Made by a program: the position numbers and the translations under genes. Of a DNA stretch of 8,302 nt, positions 1 to 5,893 are shown one piece after another (positions within the stretch are counted from its first letter, which is position 1; the number at the start of each line of letters is the position of its first letter). The notes below the pieces were generated by a model. That model saw only the letters and a program-made list of their open reading frames with translations. It did not search any database and had not been told where the DNA came from. The DNA is from Microbacteriaceae bacterium (GTDB lineage Bacteria > Actinomycetota > Actinomycetes > Actinomycetales > Microbacteriaceae), in the NCBI GenBank assembly GCA_012719255.1, contig JAAYAS010000112.1, positions 1 through 8,302 of the forward strand. The letters are read 5' to 3'.

Positions 1-725
1 ACACCGTGCCGCTGCCCGAGGCGGGCGAGTCGAAGCGCGCGATCCTCGACACGTACACGAAGGAGCACTCGGCCGAGTACCAGGCGCAGGCCTGGATCGA
101 CCTCGCCCGCAAGCTCCACCGCGAGCACCCCGAGCTCGTCGCGCACCCCGAGCGCATCCGCGACATCGTCATCTCGACCTCGCACCACACCCACTACGTC
201 ATCGGCTCGGGCGCGAACGACCCGCAGAAGTACGACCCGACCGCCTCGCGCGAGACCCTCGACCACTCGCTGCCGTACATCTTCGCCGTCGCCCTGCAGG
301 ACGGCGCCTGGCACCACGTCGACTCGTACGCCCCCGAGCGCGCCGGCCGCCCCGACACCGTCGAGCTCTGGCGCCGGATCACCACCGCCGAGGACGCCGA
401 GTGGACCCGCCGCTACCACTCGCTCGACCTCGACGAGAAGGCGTTCGGCGGCGCCGTCGCGATCACCCTCGACGACGGCACCGTCATCCGCGACGAGATC
501 GCCGTCGCCGACGCCCACCCGCTCGGCGCCCGGCCGTTCGCGCGCGAGCAGTACATCGGCAAGTTCCGCACCCTCGCCGCCGGCGTGCTCGAGGATGCGG
601 AGATCGAGCGCTTCCTCGACGTCGCCCAGCGCCTGCCCGAGTTGACCGCCGCCGAGCTCGGCGAGGTCACGATCGTCGCCGCCCCGGGGCTGCTCGTGCC
701 GAGCCCCGCCGACGGCATCTTCTAG
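1..725 (+). CDS. prpD: 2-methylcitrate dehydratase PrpD, C-terminal part (5' end outside window)
   Basis: This is the last ~240 codons (reading phase begins at base 3) of a MmgE/PrpD-family dehydratase, roughly the C-terminal half of a family usually near 480-500 residues. PrpD dehydrates 2-methylcitrate to 2-methyl-cis-aconitate in the cytosolic methylcitrate cycle. Recognisable family blocks in order are [40 protein letters not shown], the [12 protein letters not shown] stretch, [10 protein letters not shown] and [20 protein letters not shown]. The open frame has no break up to the TAG at 723-725. The ribosome binding site of prpB overlaps this stop codon, so the two genes are translationally close and co-transcribed. 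The true start lies upstream of the window; a GTG at base 6 is internal and should not be used. The assignment to PrpD rather than another MmgE-like protein rests on these motifs and on the prpB and prpC neighbours. Confidence 0.95.
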   Translation, partial: TVPLPEAGESKRAILDTYTKEHSAEYQAQAWIDLARKLHREHPELVAHPERIRDIVISTSHHTHYVIGSGANDPQKYDPTASRETLDHSLPYIFAVALQDGAWHHVDSYAPERAGRPDTVELWRRITTAEDAEWTRRYHSLDLDEKAFGGAVAITLDDGTVIRDEIAVADAHPLGARPFAREQYIGKFRTLAAGVLEDAEIERFLDVAQRLPELTAAELGEVTIVAAPGLLVPSPADGIF

Positions 726-729
726 GAGG
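724..729 (+). promoter_or_regulatory. prpB ribosome binding site overlapping the prpD stop
   Basis: AGGAGG sits 7 bases before the ATG at 737 and shares two bases with the prpD TAG stop codon. It fixes the prpB start and suggests ribosomes ending prpD can re-initiate on prpB. Confidence 0.85.
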
Positions 730-736
730 CGACCGC

Positions 737-1636
737 ATGCTCTACTCGACCACCGCCCCCGCCGCGAAGCGCGCGGCGTTCCGCGAGCGGCTCGCCTCGG
801 GCGAGCTGCTGCGGATGCCCGGGGCCTTCAACCCGCTGTCGGCCCGGCTCATCGAGCGCAAGGGATTCGACGGCGTGTACATCTCGGGCGCCGTGCTCGC
901 CGCCGACCTCGGCCTGCCCGACATCGGGCTCACGACCCTCAGCGAGGTGGCCGGCCGCGGCCGGCAGATCGCGCGCGCCACCGATCTCCCCGCGCTCATC
1001 GACGCCGACACCGGCTTCGGCGAGCCGATGAACGTCGCCCGCACCGTGCAGGAGCTCGAGGACGCCGGCCTCGCCGGCTGCCACATCGAGGACCAGATCA
1101 ACCCGAAGCGGTGCGGCCACCTCGACGGCAAGCAGGTCGTCGACACCGACGTCGCGGTCAAACGCATCCGCGCCGCCGTCGACGCCCGCCGCGACGAGAA
1201 CTTCCTCATCATGGCGCGCACCGACATCCGCGCCGCCGAGGGTCTGGATGCGGCGCTCGACCGGGCGCGCGCGCTCGTCGACGCGGGCGCCGACGCGATC
1301 TTCCCCGAGGCGATGCGCACCCTCGACGAGTTCGCCGCTATGCGGGCGGCGGTCGACGTGCCGCTGCTCGCGAACATGACCGAGTTCGGCAAGAGCGAGC
1401 TGTTCTCGGTGCAGCAGCTGCGCGACGTCGGCATGAACCTCGTGATCTGGCCGGTGTCGATGCTCCGCATCGCGATGGGGGCGACGGGCCGCGCGCTCGG
1501 CGAGCTCACCGCCGAGGGGCACCTGCGCGGCCGGCTCGACGAGATGCAGCACCGCGCCGACCTGTACGAGCTTCTCGACTACGAGGAGTACAACCGCTTC
1601 GACACCTCCGTGTTCAACTTCACCGTCGAGCGCTGA
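737..1636 (+). CDS. prpB: 2-methylisocitrate lyase PrpB
   Basis: A complete 299-residue member of the isocitrate lyase/PEP mutase superfamily. It cleaves 2-methylisocitrate to pyruvate and succinate, the last step of the methylcitrate cycle. The superfamily signature KRCGH is at residues 124-128, with Cys126 as the expected catalytic base. The acidic Mg2+-binding stretch DADTGFGEP starts at residue 89 (Asp89, Asp91). The substrate-loop region GVYISGAVLA lies near residues 46-55 and HIEDQINP at 116-123. Length is close to the usual ~295 residues. The ATG at 737 was chosen because an ideal AGGAGG lies 7 bases upstream and the MLYSTTAPAAKRAAF start resembles family N-termini; the frame is open further upstream, but that part overlaps prpD and is Arg-rich noise. 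It is the second gene of the prpD-prpB-prpC operon, with 11 bases from prpD and 19 bases to prpC. Nothing is broken or missing. Confidence 0.96.
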   Translation: MLYSTTAPAAKRAAFRERLASGELLRMPGAFNPLSARLIERKGFDGVYISGAVLAADLGLPDIGLTTLSEVAGRGRQIARATDLPALIDADTGFGEPMNVARTVQELEDAGLAGCHIEDQINPKRCGHLDGKQVVDTDVAVKRIRAAVDARRDENFLIMARTDIRAAEGLDAALDRARALVDAGADAIFPEAMRTLDEFAAMRAAVDVPLLANMTEFGKSELFSVQQLRDVGMNLVIWPVSMLRIAMGATGRALGELTAEGHLRGRLDEMQHRADLYELLDYEEYNRFDTSVFNFTVER

Positions 1637-1655
1637 CGCGAAAGGACCCCCAATC

Positions 1656-2768
1656 ATGGAAACCAAGGAGATCTACAAGGGCCTCGCCGGCGTCCCGGTC
1701 GACACCACCGCCATCTCGAAGGTGAACGCCGAGACGAACTCGCTGCTCTACCGCGGCTACCCCGTGCAGCAGCTCGCCGAGAAGTGCTCGTTCGAGCAGG
1801 TCGCGTGGCTGCTCTGGCACGGCGAGCTGCCGACGGAGGCGGAGCTCGCCGCGTTCACCGCCGACGAGCGGGCCGGTCGCGCGCTCGACCCCGCGGTGCG
1901 GCGCGTCGTCGACGAGCTGCCGACGACGGCGCATCCGATGGACGTGGTGCGCACCGCGGTCTCGGTGCTCGGCGCCCGCGACCCCGAGACCGAGGACGCC
2001 ACCGAGGCGTCGAACCTCGCGAAGTCGAAGCGGCTGTTCGCGGCGCTGCCGGCGATCGTCGCCTACGACCAGCGCCGCCGCCACGGCCTCGACGTCGTCG
2101 AGCCCCGCGACGACCTCGACTACTCGCAGAACTTCCTCTGGATGGCGTTCGGCGAGGAGGCCGCGCCCGAGGTGGTCGACGCGTTCCGCGTGTCGATGGT
2201 GCTCTACGCCGAGCACTCGTTCAACGCCTCGACCTTCACCGCTCGGGTGATCGCGTCGACGACGTCCGACCTCTACAGCGCGGTGACCGGTGCGATCGGC
2301 GCGCTCAAGGGCGCGCTGCACGGCGGCGCGAACGAGGCGGTCATGCACACCTTCGAGGAGATCGGCTCGGCCGACCGCGTCGTCGAGTGGCTGGATGCGG
2401 CGCTCGCCGAGAAGCGCAAGATCATGGGCTTCGGGCACCGCGTCTACAAGCGCGGCGACTCGCGCGTGCCGACGATGCAGGCCGCGATGGAGCGGATGAT
2501 CGAGCACTACGACCGCCCCGACCTGCTCGAGCTGTACCGCGCGCTCGCCGACGAGTTCGTCGAGCGCAAGGGCATCCACCCGAACCTCGACTACCCGGCC
2601 GGACCCACGTACCACCTCATGGGCTTCGACACCCCGACGTTCACGCCGCTGTTCGTCGCCTCGCGGGTCACCGGCTGGACGGCGCACGTGCTCGAGCAGA
2701 ACGCCGCGAACGCGCTCATCCGGCCCCTGTCGGTGTACGACGGCGTCGACGAGCGCGACGTGCCCTAG
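1656..2768 (+). CDS. prpC: 2-methylcitrate synthase / citrate synthase PrpC
   Basis: A 370-residue citrate-synthase-family enzyme that condenses propionyl-CoA with oxaloacetate to give 2-methylcitrate, the entry step of the methylcitrate cycle. Many homologues also accept acetyl-CoA. The N-terminal block IYKGLAGVPVDTTAISKV is typical of the short methylcitrate/citrate synthases of Gram-positive bacteria. Predicted active-site residues are His222 (in LHGGANEAV), His261 (in GFGHRVYKRGD) and Asp312 (in LDYPAGPTYH), with the AEHSFNAST block around His187 and Arg356 near the C-terminus. The ATG at 1656 follows an AAAGGA ribosome binding site at 1641-1646, 9 bases upstream. It is the third gene of the operon, so propionyl-CoA entry, dehydration and cleavage enzymes are made together. 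The order D-B-C matches prpD2B2C2 of Corynebacterium glutamicum. The role as methylcitrate rather than housekeeping citrate synthase is inferred from the operon. Confidence 0.95.
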   Translation: METKEIYKGLAGVPVDTTAISKVNAETNSLLYRGYPVQQLAEKCSFEQVAWLLWHGELPTEAELAAFTADERAGRALDPAVRRVVDELPTTAHPMDVVRTAVSVLGARDPETEDATEASNLAKSKRLFAALPAIVAYDQRRRHGLDVVEPRDDLDYSQNFLWMAFGEEAAPEVVDAFRVSMVLYAEHSFNASTFTARVIASTTSDLYSAVTGAIGALKGALHGGANEAVMHTFEEIGSADRVVEWLDAALAEKRKIMGFGHRVYKRGDSRVPTMQAAMERMIEHYDRPDLLELYRALADEFVERKGIHPNLDYPAGPTYHLMGFDTPTFTPLFVASRVTGWTAHVLEQNAANALIRPLSVYDGVDERDVP

Positions 2769-2803
2769 CCCCGCACCCCGCTCCCGCGACCGCGGCCGCC
2801 GCT

Positions 2804-2823
2804 GCGACCGCGACCGCGACCGC
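2804..2823 (+). repeat. Short tandem repeat of GCGACC
   Basis: Three perfect head-to-tail copies of GCGACC (2804-2821) plus two extra bases lie just after prpC, next to the nested hairpin. It is noncoding and could arise by replication slippage. No function is evident. Confidence 0.6.
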
Positions 2824-2893
2824 AAGATGCTGGTGCCTCCCCGATGCTGCTGGTCCCCTGGTGCAAGCAGCATGCCGGAGGTGCCAGCATCTT
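2824..2893 (+). terminator. Large nested hairpin between convergent prpC and terC, probable prp operon 3' end
   Basis: The outer arms are 2824-2840 and 2877-2893, 17 bases each. In a plus-strand RNA all 17 positions pair, two of them as G-U wobbles (2835 with 2882, 2834 with 2883). A 3x3 internal loop separates this from a perfect 8-bp inner stem, 2844-2851 with 2866-2873, closed by a 14-base loop. In a minus-strand RNA the two wobbles would be A-C mismatches, so the fold suits the prpC transcript better. There is no real U-tract after it (CTTCCGTTCG), so it may act as a U-less terminator, a 3' end stabiliser, or a copy of a dispersed repeat. It starts 55 bases after the prpC stop. Confidence 0.6.
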
Positions 2894-3020
2894 CCGTTCG
2901 TGCGGTCAGGCGCAGCCCTTGTAGATGCGGGGGCGGAGGCGCTCCTGCTCGGCGGCGGTGAGCGGCTCCGACTCCACGGAGGTGGCGTCGGAGCCGGGCG
3001 CGGACTGCCGCGACGCGCGG

Positions 3021-4166
3021 TCAGGCGTCGCCGCGGAAGTCCTTCTCGGTGAGGGGGCGGTCGTCGCCGTCGGTGGTGGGGGAGCCGCCTTCGATGTCGG
3101 CGTCGGCGGGCGCGGCCGCGCCGCTCGACGCAACCGCGCCGGCGCCGCCCGCGCCCGCCGCTCCCGGCGCCGCGGCGAGGGCTTCGGCGTGGCCGACCTC
3201 GCGGCCCTTCGCGTAGATCATCGAGGTGAGCGCCGCGACGAGCAGCGTGCCGAAGATGAACAGCAGCGAGAACCAGGTCGGGATCTCGGGCACCCAGAGG
3301 ATCGGCTCGCCGCCGTTGATGAACGGCACCTCGTTGACGTGCAGCGCGTGGAACACCAGCTTCACGCCGATGAAGCCGAGGATGAACGCGAGGCCGAGAT
3401 CGAGGAATACGAGCTTCTGCAGCAGGCCGTCGATGAGGAAGTACAGCTGCCGCAGGCCGAGCAGCGCGAGCGCGTTCGCCATGAACACGAGGTACGGCTC
3501 CTGCGTGATGCCGAAGATCGCGGGGATGGAGTCGAGCGCGAACAGCACGTCGGTGAAGCCGAGCGCGATGATCACGAGGGCGAGCGGCGTGAGCAGCTTC
3601 TTGCCGTTCTCGATGACGGTGTACCGGTCGCCGTTGTAGTGGTCGCTCGTCGGGATGACCTTCTTCAGGTGGCCGACCCAGCCGGGCATCTCCGGGTCCT
3701 CGTCCTTGAACGAGTCGACGAACTGGCGCACCGCCATGAACAGCAGCCAGGCGCCGAAGAGGTAGAACACCCACGAGAAGTTCTCGAGGATCACGGCGCC
3801 CGCGATGATGAACGCGGTGCGCAGCACGAGCGCGATCGCGATGCCGATGAGCAGCACCTTCTGCTGCGCGATCTTCGGCACCTGGAAGCTCGTCATGATG
3901 AGCAGGAACACGAAGAGGTTGTCGACCGACAGCGCCTTCTCGGTCGCGTAGCCGGTGATGAAGTCGCCCGCGTGCGCCCAGCCCATGAGCCAGGCGACCA
4001 CGAACATGAACACGAACGCCATGCCGATGTAGAACAGCGACCACAGGCCGGCCTCGCGCAGCGACGGCACGTGCGCGTGCTTCACGTGCGAGTAGAAGTC
4101 GAAGAAGAAGAATCCGACGATCACGGCGACGCTGATCGCCCAGACCCAAATATCGACGTGACCCAC
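3021..4166 (-). CDS. terC: TerC/Alx-family integral membrane protein, probable Mn2+ exporter
   Basis: A 381-residue polytopic membrane protein of the TerC family (Alx, MeeF/MeeY type). Several members export Mn2+ and help load metal into secreted enzymes. About eight to nine hydrophobic segments are visible, roughly at residues 5-24, 43-61, 66-93, 104-124, 131-149, 195-217, 226-245, 252-272 and 298-316. The family signature ATEKALSVDNLFVFLLIM is at 74-91 (Glu76, Asp82) and its paired repeat FTDVLFALDSIPAIFGIT at 204-221 (Asp206, Asp212); these acidic membrane residues are the presumed metal ligands. Residues 329-362 form an Ala/Gly-rich cytoplasmic tail with no domain. The start is GTG (4164-4166) with GGAGG at 4171-4175. 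Manganese rather than tellurite as substrate is inferred from the yybP-ykoY-type riboswitch directly upstream. It is monocistronic, convergent with prpC, and has its own promoter region. Confidence 0.95.
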   Translation of the reverse strand: MGHVDIWVWAISVAVIVGFFFFDFYSHVKHAHVPSLREAGLWSLFYIGMAFVFMFVVAWLMGWAHAGDFITGYATEKALSVDNLFVFLLIMTSFQVPKIAQQKVLLIGIAIALVLRTAFIIAGAVILENFSWVFYLFGAWLLFMAVRQFVDSFKDEDPEMPGWVGHLKKVIPTSDHYNGDRYTVIENGKKLLTPLALVIIALGFTDVLFALDSIPAIFGITQEPYLVFMANALALLGLRQLYFLIDGLLQKLVFLDLGLAFILGFIGVKLVFHALHVNEVPFINGGEPILWVPEIPTWFSLLFIFGTLLVAALTSMIYAKGREVGHAEALAAAPGAAGAGGAGAVASSGAAAPADADIEGGSPTTDGDDRPLTEKDFRGDA

Positions 4167-4170
4167 GCAA

Positions 4171-4196
4171 CCTCCAGGTATGCGAAAACCTGAAGG
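4171..4196 (-). promoter_or_regulatory. Expression platform: hairpin that hides the terC Shine-Dalgarno
   Basis: On the minus strand, bases 4196-4188 (CCTTCAGGT) can pair with 4179-4171 (ACCTGGAGG) over nine positions, one of them a U-G wobble, around an 8-base loop (4187-4180). The right arm contains the GGAGG ribosome binding site of terC. The left arm contains CCTTCA, which is also the 3' strand of riboswitch helix P1. The two pairings exclude each other, which is the layout of a translational ON switch: ligand stabilises P1 and frees the ribosome binding site. Pairing is read directly from the sequence; the switching behaviour is inferred. Confidence 0.7.
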
Positions 4197-4295
4197 TCTC
4201 TTCCGTCGTCCGCGGGGCGGGCGACCGACGGGCCCGGAACCCCATCGGTGGGACTCGTGATGACGGACTCGCCGCGAGAGGAATACTCCCCTTCA
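4191..4295 (-). ncRNA. yybP-ykoY (Mn2+-sensing) riboswitch aptamer upstream of terC
   Basis: Helix P1 is TGAAGG (4295-4290, minus strand) with CCTTCA (4196-4191). Just inside P1 are the two conserved loop sequences of the yybP-ykoY family: GGGGAGTA on the 5' side (within 4292-4284) and GAGACC on the 3' side (4200-4195). The middle holds CGTCATCACG (4265-4256), like the conserved CGUCA element, and GC-rich arms that can extend the coaxial helices. The length of about 105 bases fits the class. This family binds Mn2+ and very often precedes TerC/Alx or MntP-type manganese efflux genes, as it does here. The assignment is by motif, spacing and downstream gene; no covariance model was run. Confidence 0.87.
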
Positions 4296-4306
4296 CACAG
4301 GTGCCC

Positions 4307-4336
4307 AGCGTACACGCCGGGATGCGCGGCGGTCGC
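4307..4336 (-). promoter_or_regulatory. Candidate terC promoter
   Basis: On the minus strand TACGCT (4312-4307) fits a TANNNT -10 box. GCGACC (4336-4331), sharing the GAC core of TTGACA, lies 18 bases further upstream. The predicted start near 4300 would put the RNA 5' end about five bases before riboswitch helix P1, as expected for a riboswitch leader. The -35 match is weak. Confidence 0.4.
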
Positions 4337-4361
4337 GCCGCTCGCGCCGTTTTCCCAGCAA

Positions 4362-4402
4362 CGGATGCGGGCGGGAGCGGCACCCGGTCCCGCCCGCATC
4401 CG
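4362..4402 (-). terminator. Strong hairpin terminator after the 4424-5017 membrane protein gene
   Basis: A perfect 15-bp inverted repeat (4362-4376 with 4388-4402, arm CGGATGCGGGCGGGA) encloses an 11-base loop, 22 bases past the stop codon of the minus-strand gene. On the minus strand it is followed by TTGCTGGG, so the U-tail is minimal, as is common in high-GC actinobacteria. It insulates the terC promoter just downstream. Confidence 0.7.
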
Positions 4403-4423
4403 CCCCGGGTCGTCGGCGCGCGA

Positions 4424-5017
4424 TCAGCGCCGCTTCTTCATGGCGAGACCGGCGCCGAGCAGCACCGCGCCGCCGACGAGGCCGACGAGCGAGCCGTACG
4501 CCTGGAATGCGTGGATCGGGCTCTCGACGAGGAAGTACGCCTCGAAGAAGCCGAGCGGGCCGATGACGTCGCGGGCGTTCCAGATGTTGTAGGCGGCGAG
4601 CAGCGCGCCGAAGAGCATGAGCGACACGCCCCACTTCGGCAGCCTGTCGACCATCGACGACATCTCGTTCGACGCCGACTCGCGCACCGCGGCGCCCATC
4701 TGGCGCTTCCAGTCGGCGCCCTCGGCGGCGGCGACCTGCTCGTCGTAGGCGCGGTTCGCGGCGGTGCGCGCCGGGGCGTCGGGCCGGTGGTGCTGCTCGC
4801 CGAGCCGCTGCGCCTCCTGCGCCTGCTGCAGCTGCGCCTGCAGGGCGGCGGGGTCGCTCGCGGCCTGCGCGGCCATCCGCTGCGCGGCCTCGGCGTGCTG
4901 CTGCCAGCCGCCCTGGCCCTGGGCCGACATGGCGTCGTTCATCGCGGCGAGCTGCTCGGGGCTCAGACCGTGGGGGTTCTGCTCGGGGTTCGGCTGCGGG
5001 GCGGGGTCGGTGTGCAT
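4424..5017 (-). CDS. Hypothetical protein with Gln/Ala-rich N-terminus and two C-terminal membrane segments
   Basis: I do not recognise this 197-residue protein. Residues 1-20 are Pro/Asn/Gln-rich. Residues 20-110 are rich in Gln, Ala, Glu and Met with repeated AQ pairs (for example AALQAQLQQAQEAQRLGEQ, 57-75), probably a long, possibly coiled-coil helix. Two hydrophobic segments follow, about 129-146 and 174-193, joined by a loop containing ARDVIGPLGFFEAYF, and the protein ends in KKRR. There is no signal peptide, so the soluble N-terminal part is probably cytoplasmic with both termini inside. The start ATG at 5015-5017 has no convincing ribosome binding site. A TACCGT box six bases before it suggests a leaderless transcript. 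Codon use matches the neighbours, which supports a real gene. It stands alone between terminators, so context gives no function. Confidence 0.83.
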   Translation of the reverse strand: MHTDPAPQPNPEQNPHGLSPEQLAAMNDAMSAQGQGGWQQHAEAAQRMAAQAASDPAALQAQLQQAQEAQRLGEQHHRPDAPARTAANRAYDEQVAAAEGADWKRQMGAAVRESASNEMSSMVDRLPKWGVSLMLFGALLAAYNIWNARDVIGPLGFFEAYFLVESPIHAFQAYGSLVGLVGGAVLLGAGLAMKKRR

Positions 5018-5023
5018 GCCTGC

Positions 5024-5029
5024 ACGGTA
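5024..5029 (-). promoter_or_regulatory. Candidate -10 box for leaderless transcription of the 4424-5017 gene
   Basis: On the minus strand TACCGT (5029-5024) ends exactly six bases before the A of the start codon at 5017, so +1 would be the start codon itself. No Shine-Dalgarno is seen, which agrees with a leaderless start. No clear -35 box is present. Confidence 0.4.
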
Positions 5030-5035
5030 GGACGG

Positions 5036-5063
5036 CCGCGCGCGGGCGCGCGAGCGCGCGCGG
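5036..5063. repeat. Alternating CG-rich inverted repeat
   Basis: CCGCGCGCG (5036-5044) and CGCGCGCGG (5055-5063) are perfect inverted arms around a 10-base CG-rich loop. The stretch is almost pure alternating C and G, a sequence type prone to left-handed or cruciform DNA. It lies in the spacer between two minus-strand genes, immediately upstream of a candidate promoter. Confidence 0.55.
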
Positions 5064-5064
5064 G

Positions 5065-5099
5065 CCGATCGCCGCGGGAATCATCCTCGCGGCGATCGG
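5065..5099 (-). terminator. Hairpin downstream of the histidine phosphatase gene
   Basis: A perfect 12-bp inverted repeat, CCGATCGCCGCG (5065-5076) and CGCGGCGATCGG (5088-5099), encloses an 11-base loop. It lies about 95 bases past the stop of the 5194-5784 gene and before the next minus-strand gene, so it is most likely that gene's terminator. There is no U-tract on the minus strand. Confidence 0.5.
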
Positions 5100-5117
5100 T
5101 CTCACCCCCGGGGCGCG

Positions 5118-5131
5118 CCGGGATGCATCCC
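5118..5131. repeat. 14-bp perfect palindrome
   Basis: CGGGATGCATCCCG is a perfect loopless palindrome in the spacer after the histidine phosphatase gene. It contains two facing copies of GGATGC, a word common in this window. A protein-binding site is possible, but its position 3' of a gene gives no support. Confidence 0.35.
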
Positions 5132-5193
5132 GCGGGCGGATACCGCCGGTCGGTGAGCCGTGCTGGGCCGCCGGGTGCGGGCGGTGCGGCCGG

Positions 5194-5784
5194 TCAGCGC
5201 ACGCGCGCCGCGTCGGCGATCGGGTAGCCGTTCGCCGTCACCACCCGGAAGCCGCCGGGCGCGTCGTCGTCGACCTCGATCACCGACATCGCGAGGTTCG
5301 AGATGTGCGGGGCCGGCCAGCCGAGCAGCTCGGTGAGCACGAAGCGGATCACCGTGCCGTGCGCGACGACGAGCGTGTCGGCCGCGCCCGCGCCGCGCGC
5401 CCGCTCGGCGATGCCGCGCAGCGCCGCGAGCGAGCGCTCGACGACCGACTCGCGGGTCTCGACCGAGGGGTGCTCGAGATCGACGCGATTGCCCTCGTCG
5501 TCGTACACGCGCATCCCCTCGAGCTCGCCGAACGAGCGCTCGACGAGCTCGGGCTCGAGCACCGGGGCGGGCAGCTCGAGGTGCTCGGCGATGATCTCGG
5601 CGGTGCGGCGGGCGCGGCCGAGGGTCGAGGCGTGCACCCGCGCCCACTCGTGGCCGCGCAGCAGCCGAGCGGCGTCCTCGGCCTGCTCGAGGCCGCGGTC
5701 GTTGAGCGGGATGTCCATCGCCCCCTGCAGCCGCTGCTGGGCGTTCCAGTCGGTTTCGCCGTGACGGATGAGGCCGATGCGCAT
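5194..5784 (-). CDS. Histidine phosphatase family protein (phosphoglycerate mutase-like)
   Basis: A complete 196-residue branch-1 histidine phosphatase. The phosphohistidine motif LIRHGETDWN is at residues 5-14, with His8 as the residue that becomes phosphorylated. STLGRARRTAE (53-63) supplies the conserved Arg57. VERSFGELEG (81-90) carries the probable general acid Glu82, and LVVAHGTVIR (138-147) the second catalytic His142. At ~200 residues it is the short, cofactor-independent-of-bisphosphoglycerate phosphatase type rather than a true 2,3-BPG mutase. The substrate cannot be read from sequence; relatives dephosphorylate sugar phosphates, nucleotide or cobalamin-pathway intermediates. The ATG at 5782-5784 is chosen because AAGGAG lies four bases upstream and the catalytic motif starts within six residues. 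The frame is open further upstream but that part overlaps ftsY. It is divergent from ftsY and apparently monocistronic. Confidence 0.93.
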   Translation of the reverse strand: MRIGLIRHGETDWNAQQRLQGAMDIPLNDRGLEQAEDAARLLRGHEWARVHASTLGRARRTAEIIAEHLELPAPVLEPELVERSFGELEGMRVYDDEGNRVDLEHPSVETRESVVERSLAALRGIAERARGAGAADTLVVAHGTVIRFVLTELLGWPAPHISNLAMSVIEVDDDAPGGFRVVTANGYPIADAARVR

Positions 5785-5857
5785 GACGCTCCTTCGTTTC
5801 GCGGGACGCCGGGCGGCGCCCTCCGGCATCCTCGCATGCGGGGGCGGCCCGGCACCG

Positions 5858-5893
5858 GTCGGGACGCAGGGGCGGTCGCGTACCCTGGGCGGC
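5858..5893 (+). promoter_or_regulatory. Candidate ftsY promoter, leaderless type
   Basis: TACCCT at 5881-5886 fits a TANNNT -10 box and ends seven bases before the ftsY ATG at 5894, so transcription would start at or next to the start codon. A weak -35-like TCGGGA (5859-5864) lies 16 bases upstream. No Shine-Dalgarno precedes the ATG, which agrees with leaderless translation. Confidence 0.45.

Noticed and set aside
401..736. An N-terminal extension of prpB, in-frame open to 401
   Set aside because: It overlaps prpD in another frame and is Arg-rich. The AGGAGG site and family-like N-terminus fix the start at 737.
2906..2977. A short minus-strand frame after terC, GTG at 2975-2977, encoding 23 residues ending in RPRIYKGCA
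   Set aside because: The peptide looks protein-like, but there is no ribosome binding site and no recognisable family. It would need a frameshift to be a terC extension. It is kept only as a possible remnant.
2716..4383. A 555-codon minus-strand open frame and a 422-codon plus-strand open frame over terC
   Set aside because: They are other-frame shadows of terC with Arg-rich or Glu/His/Val-rich composition and no motifs; terC itself has clear family signatures.
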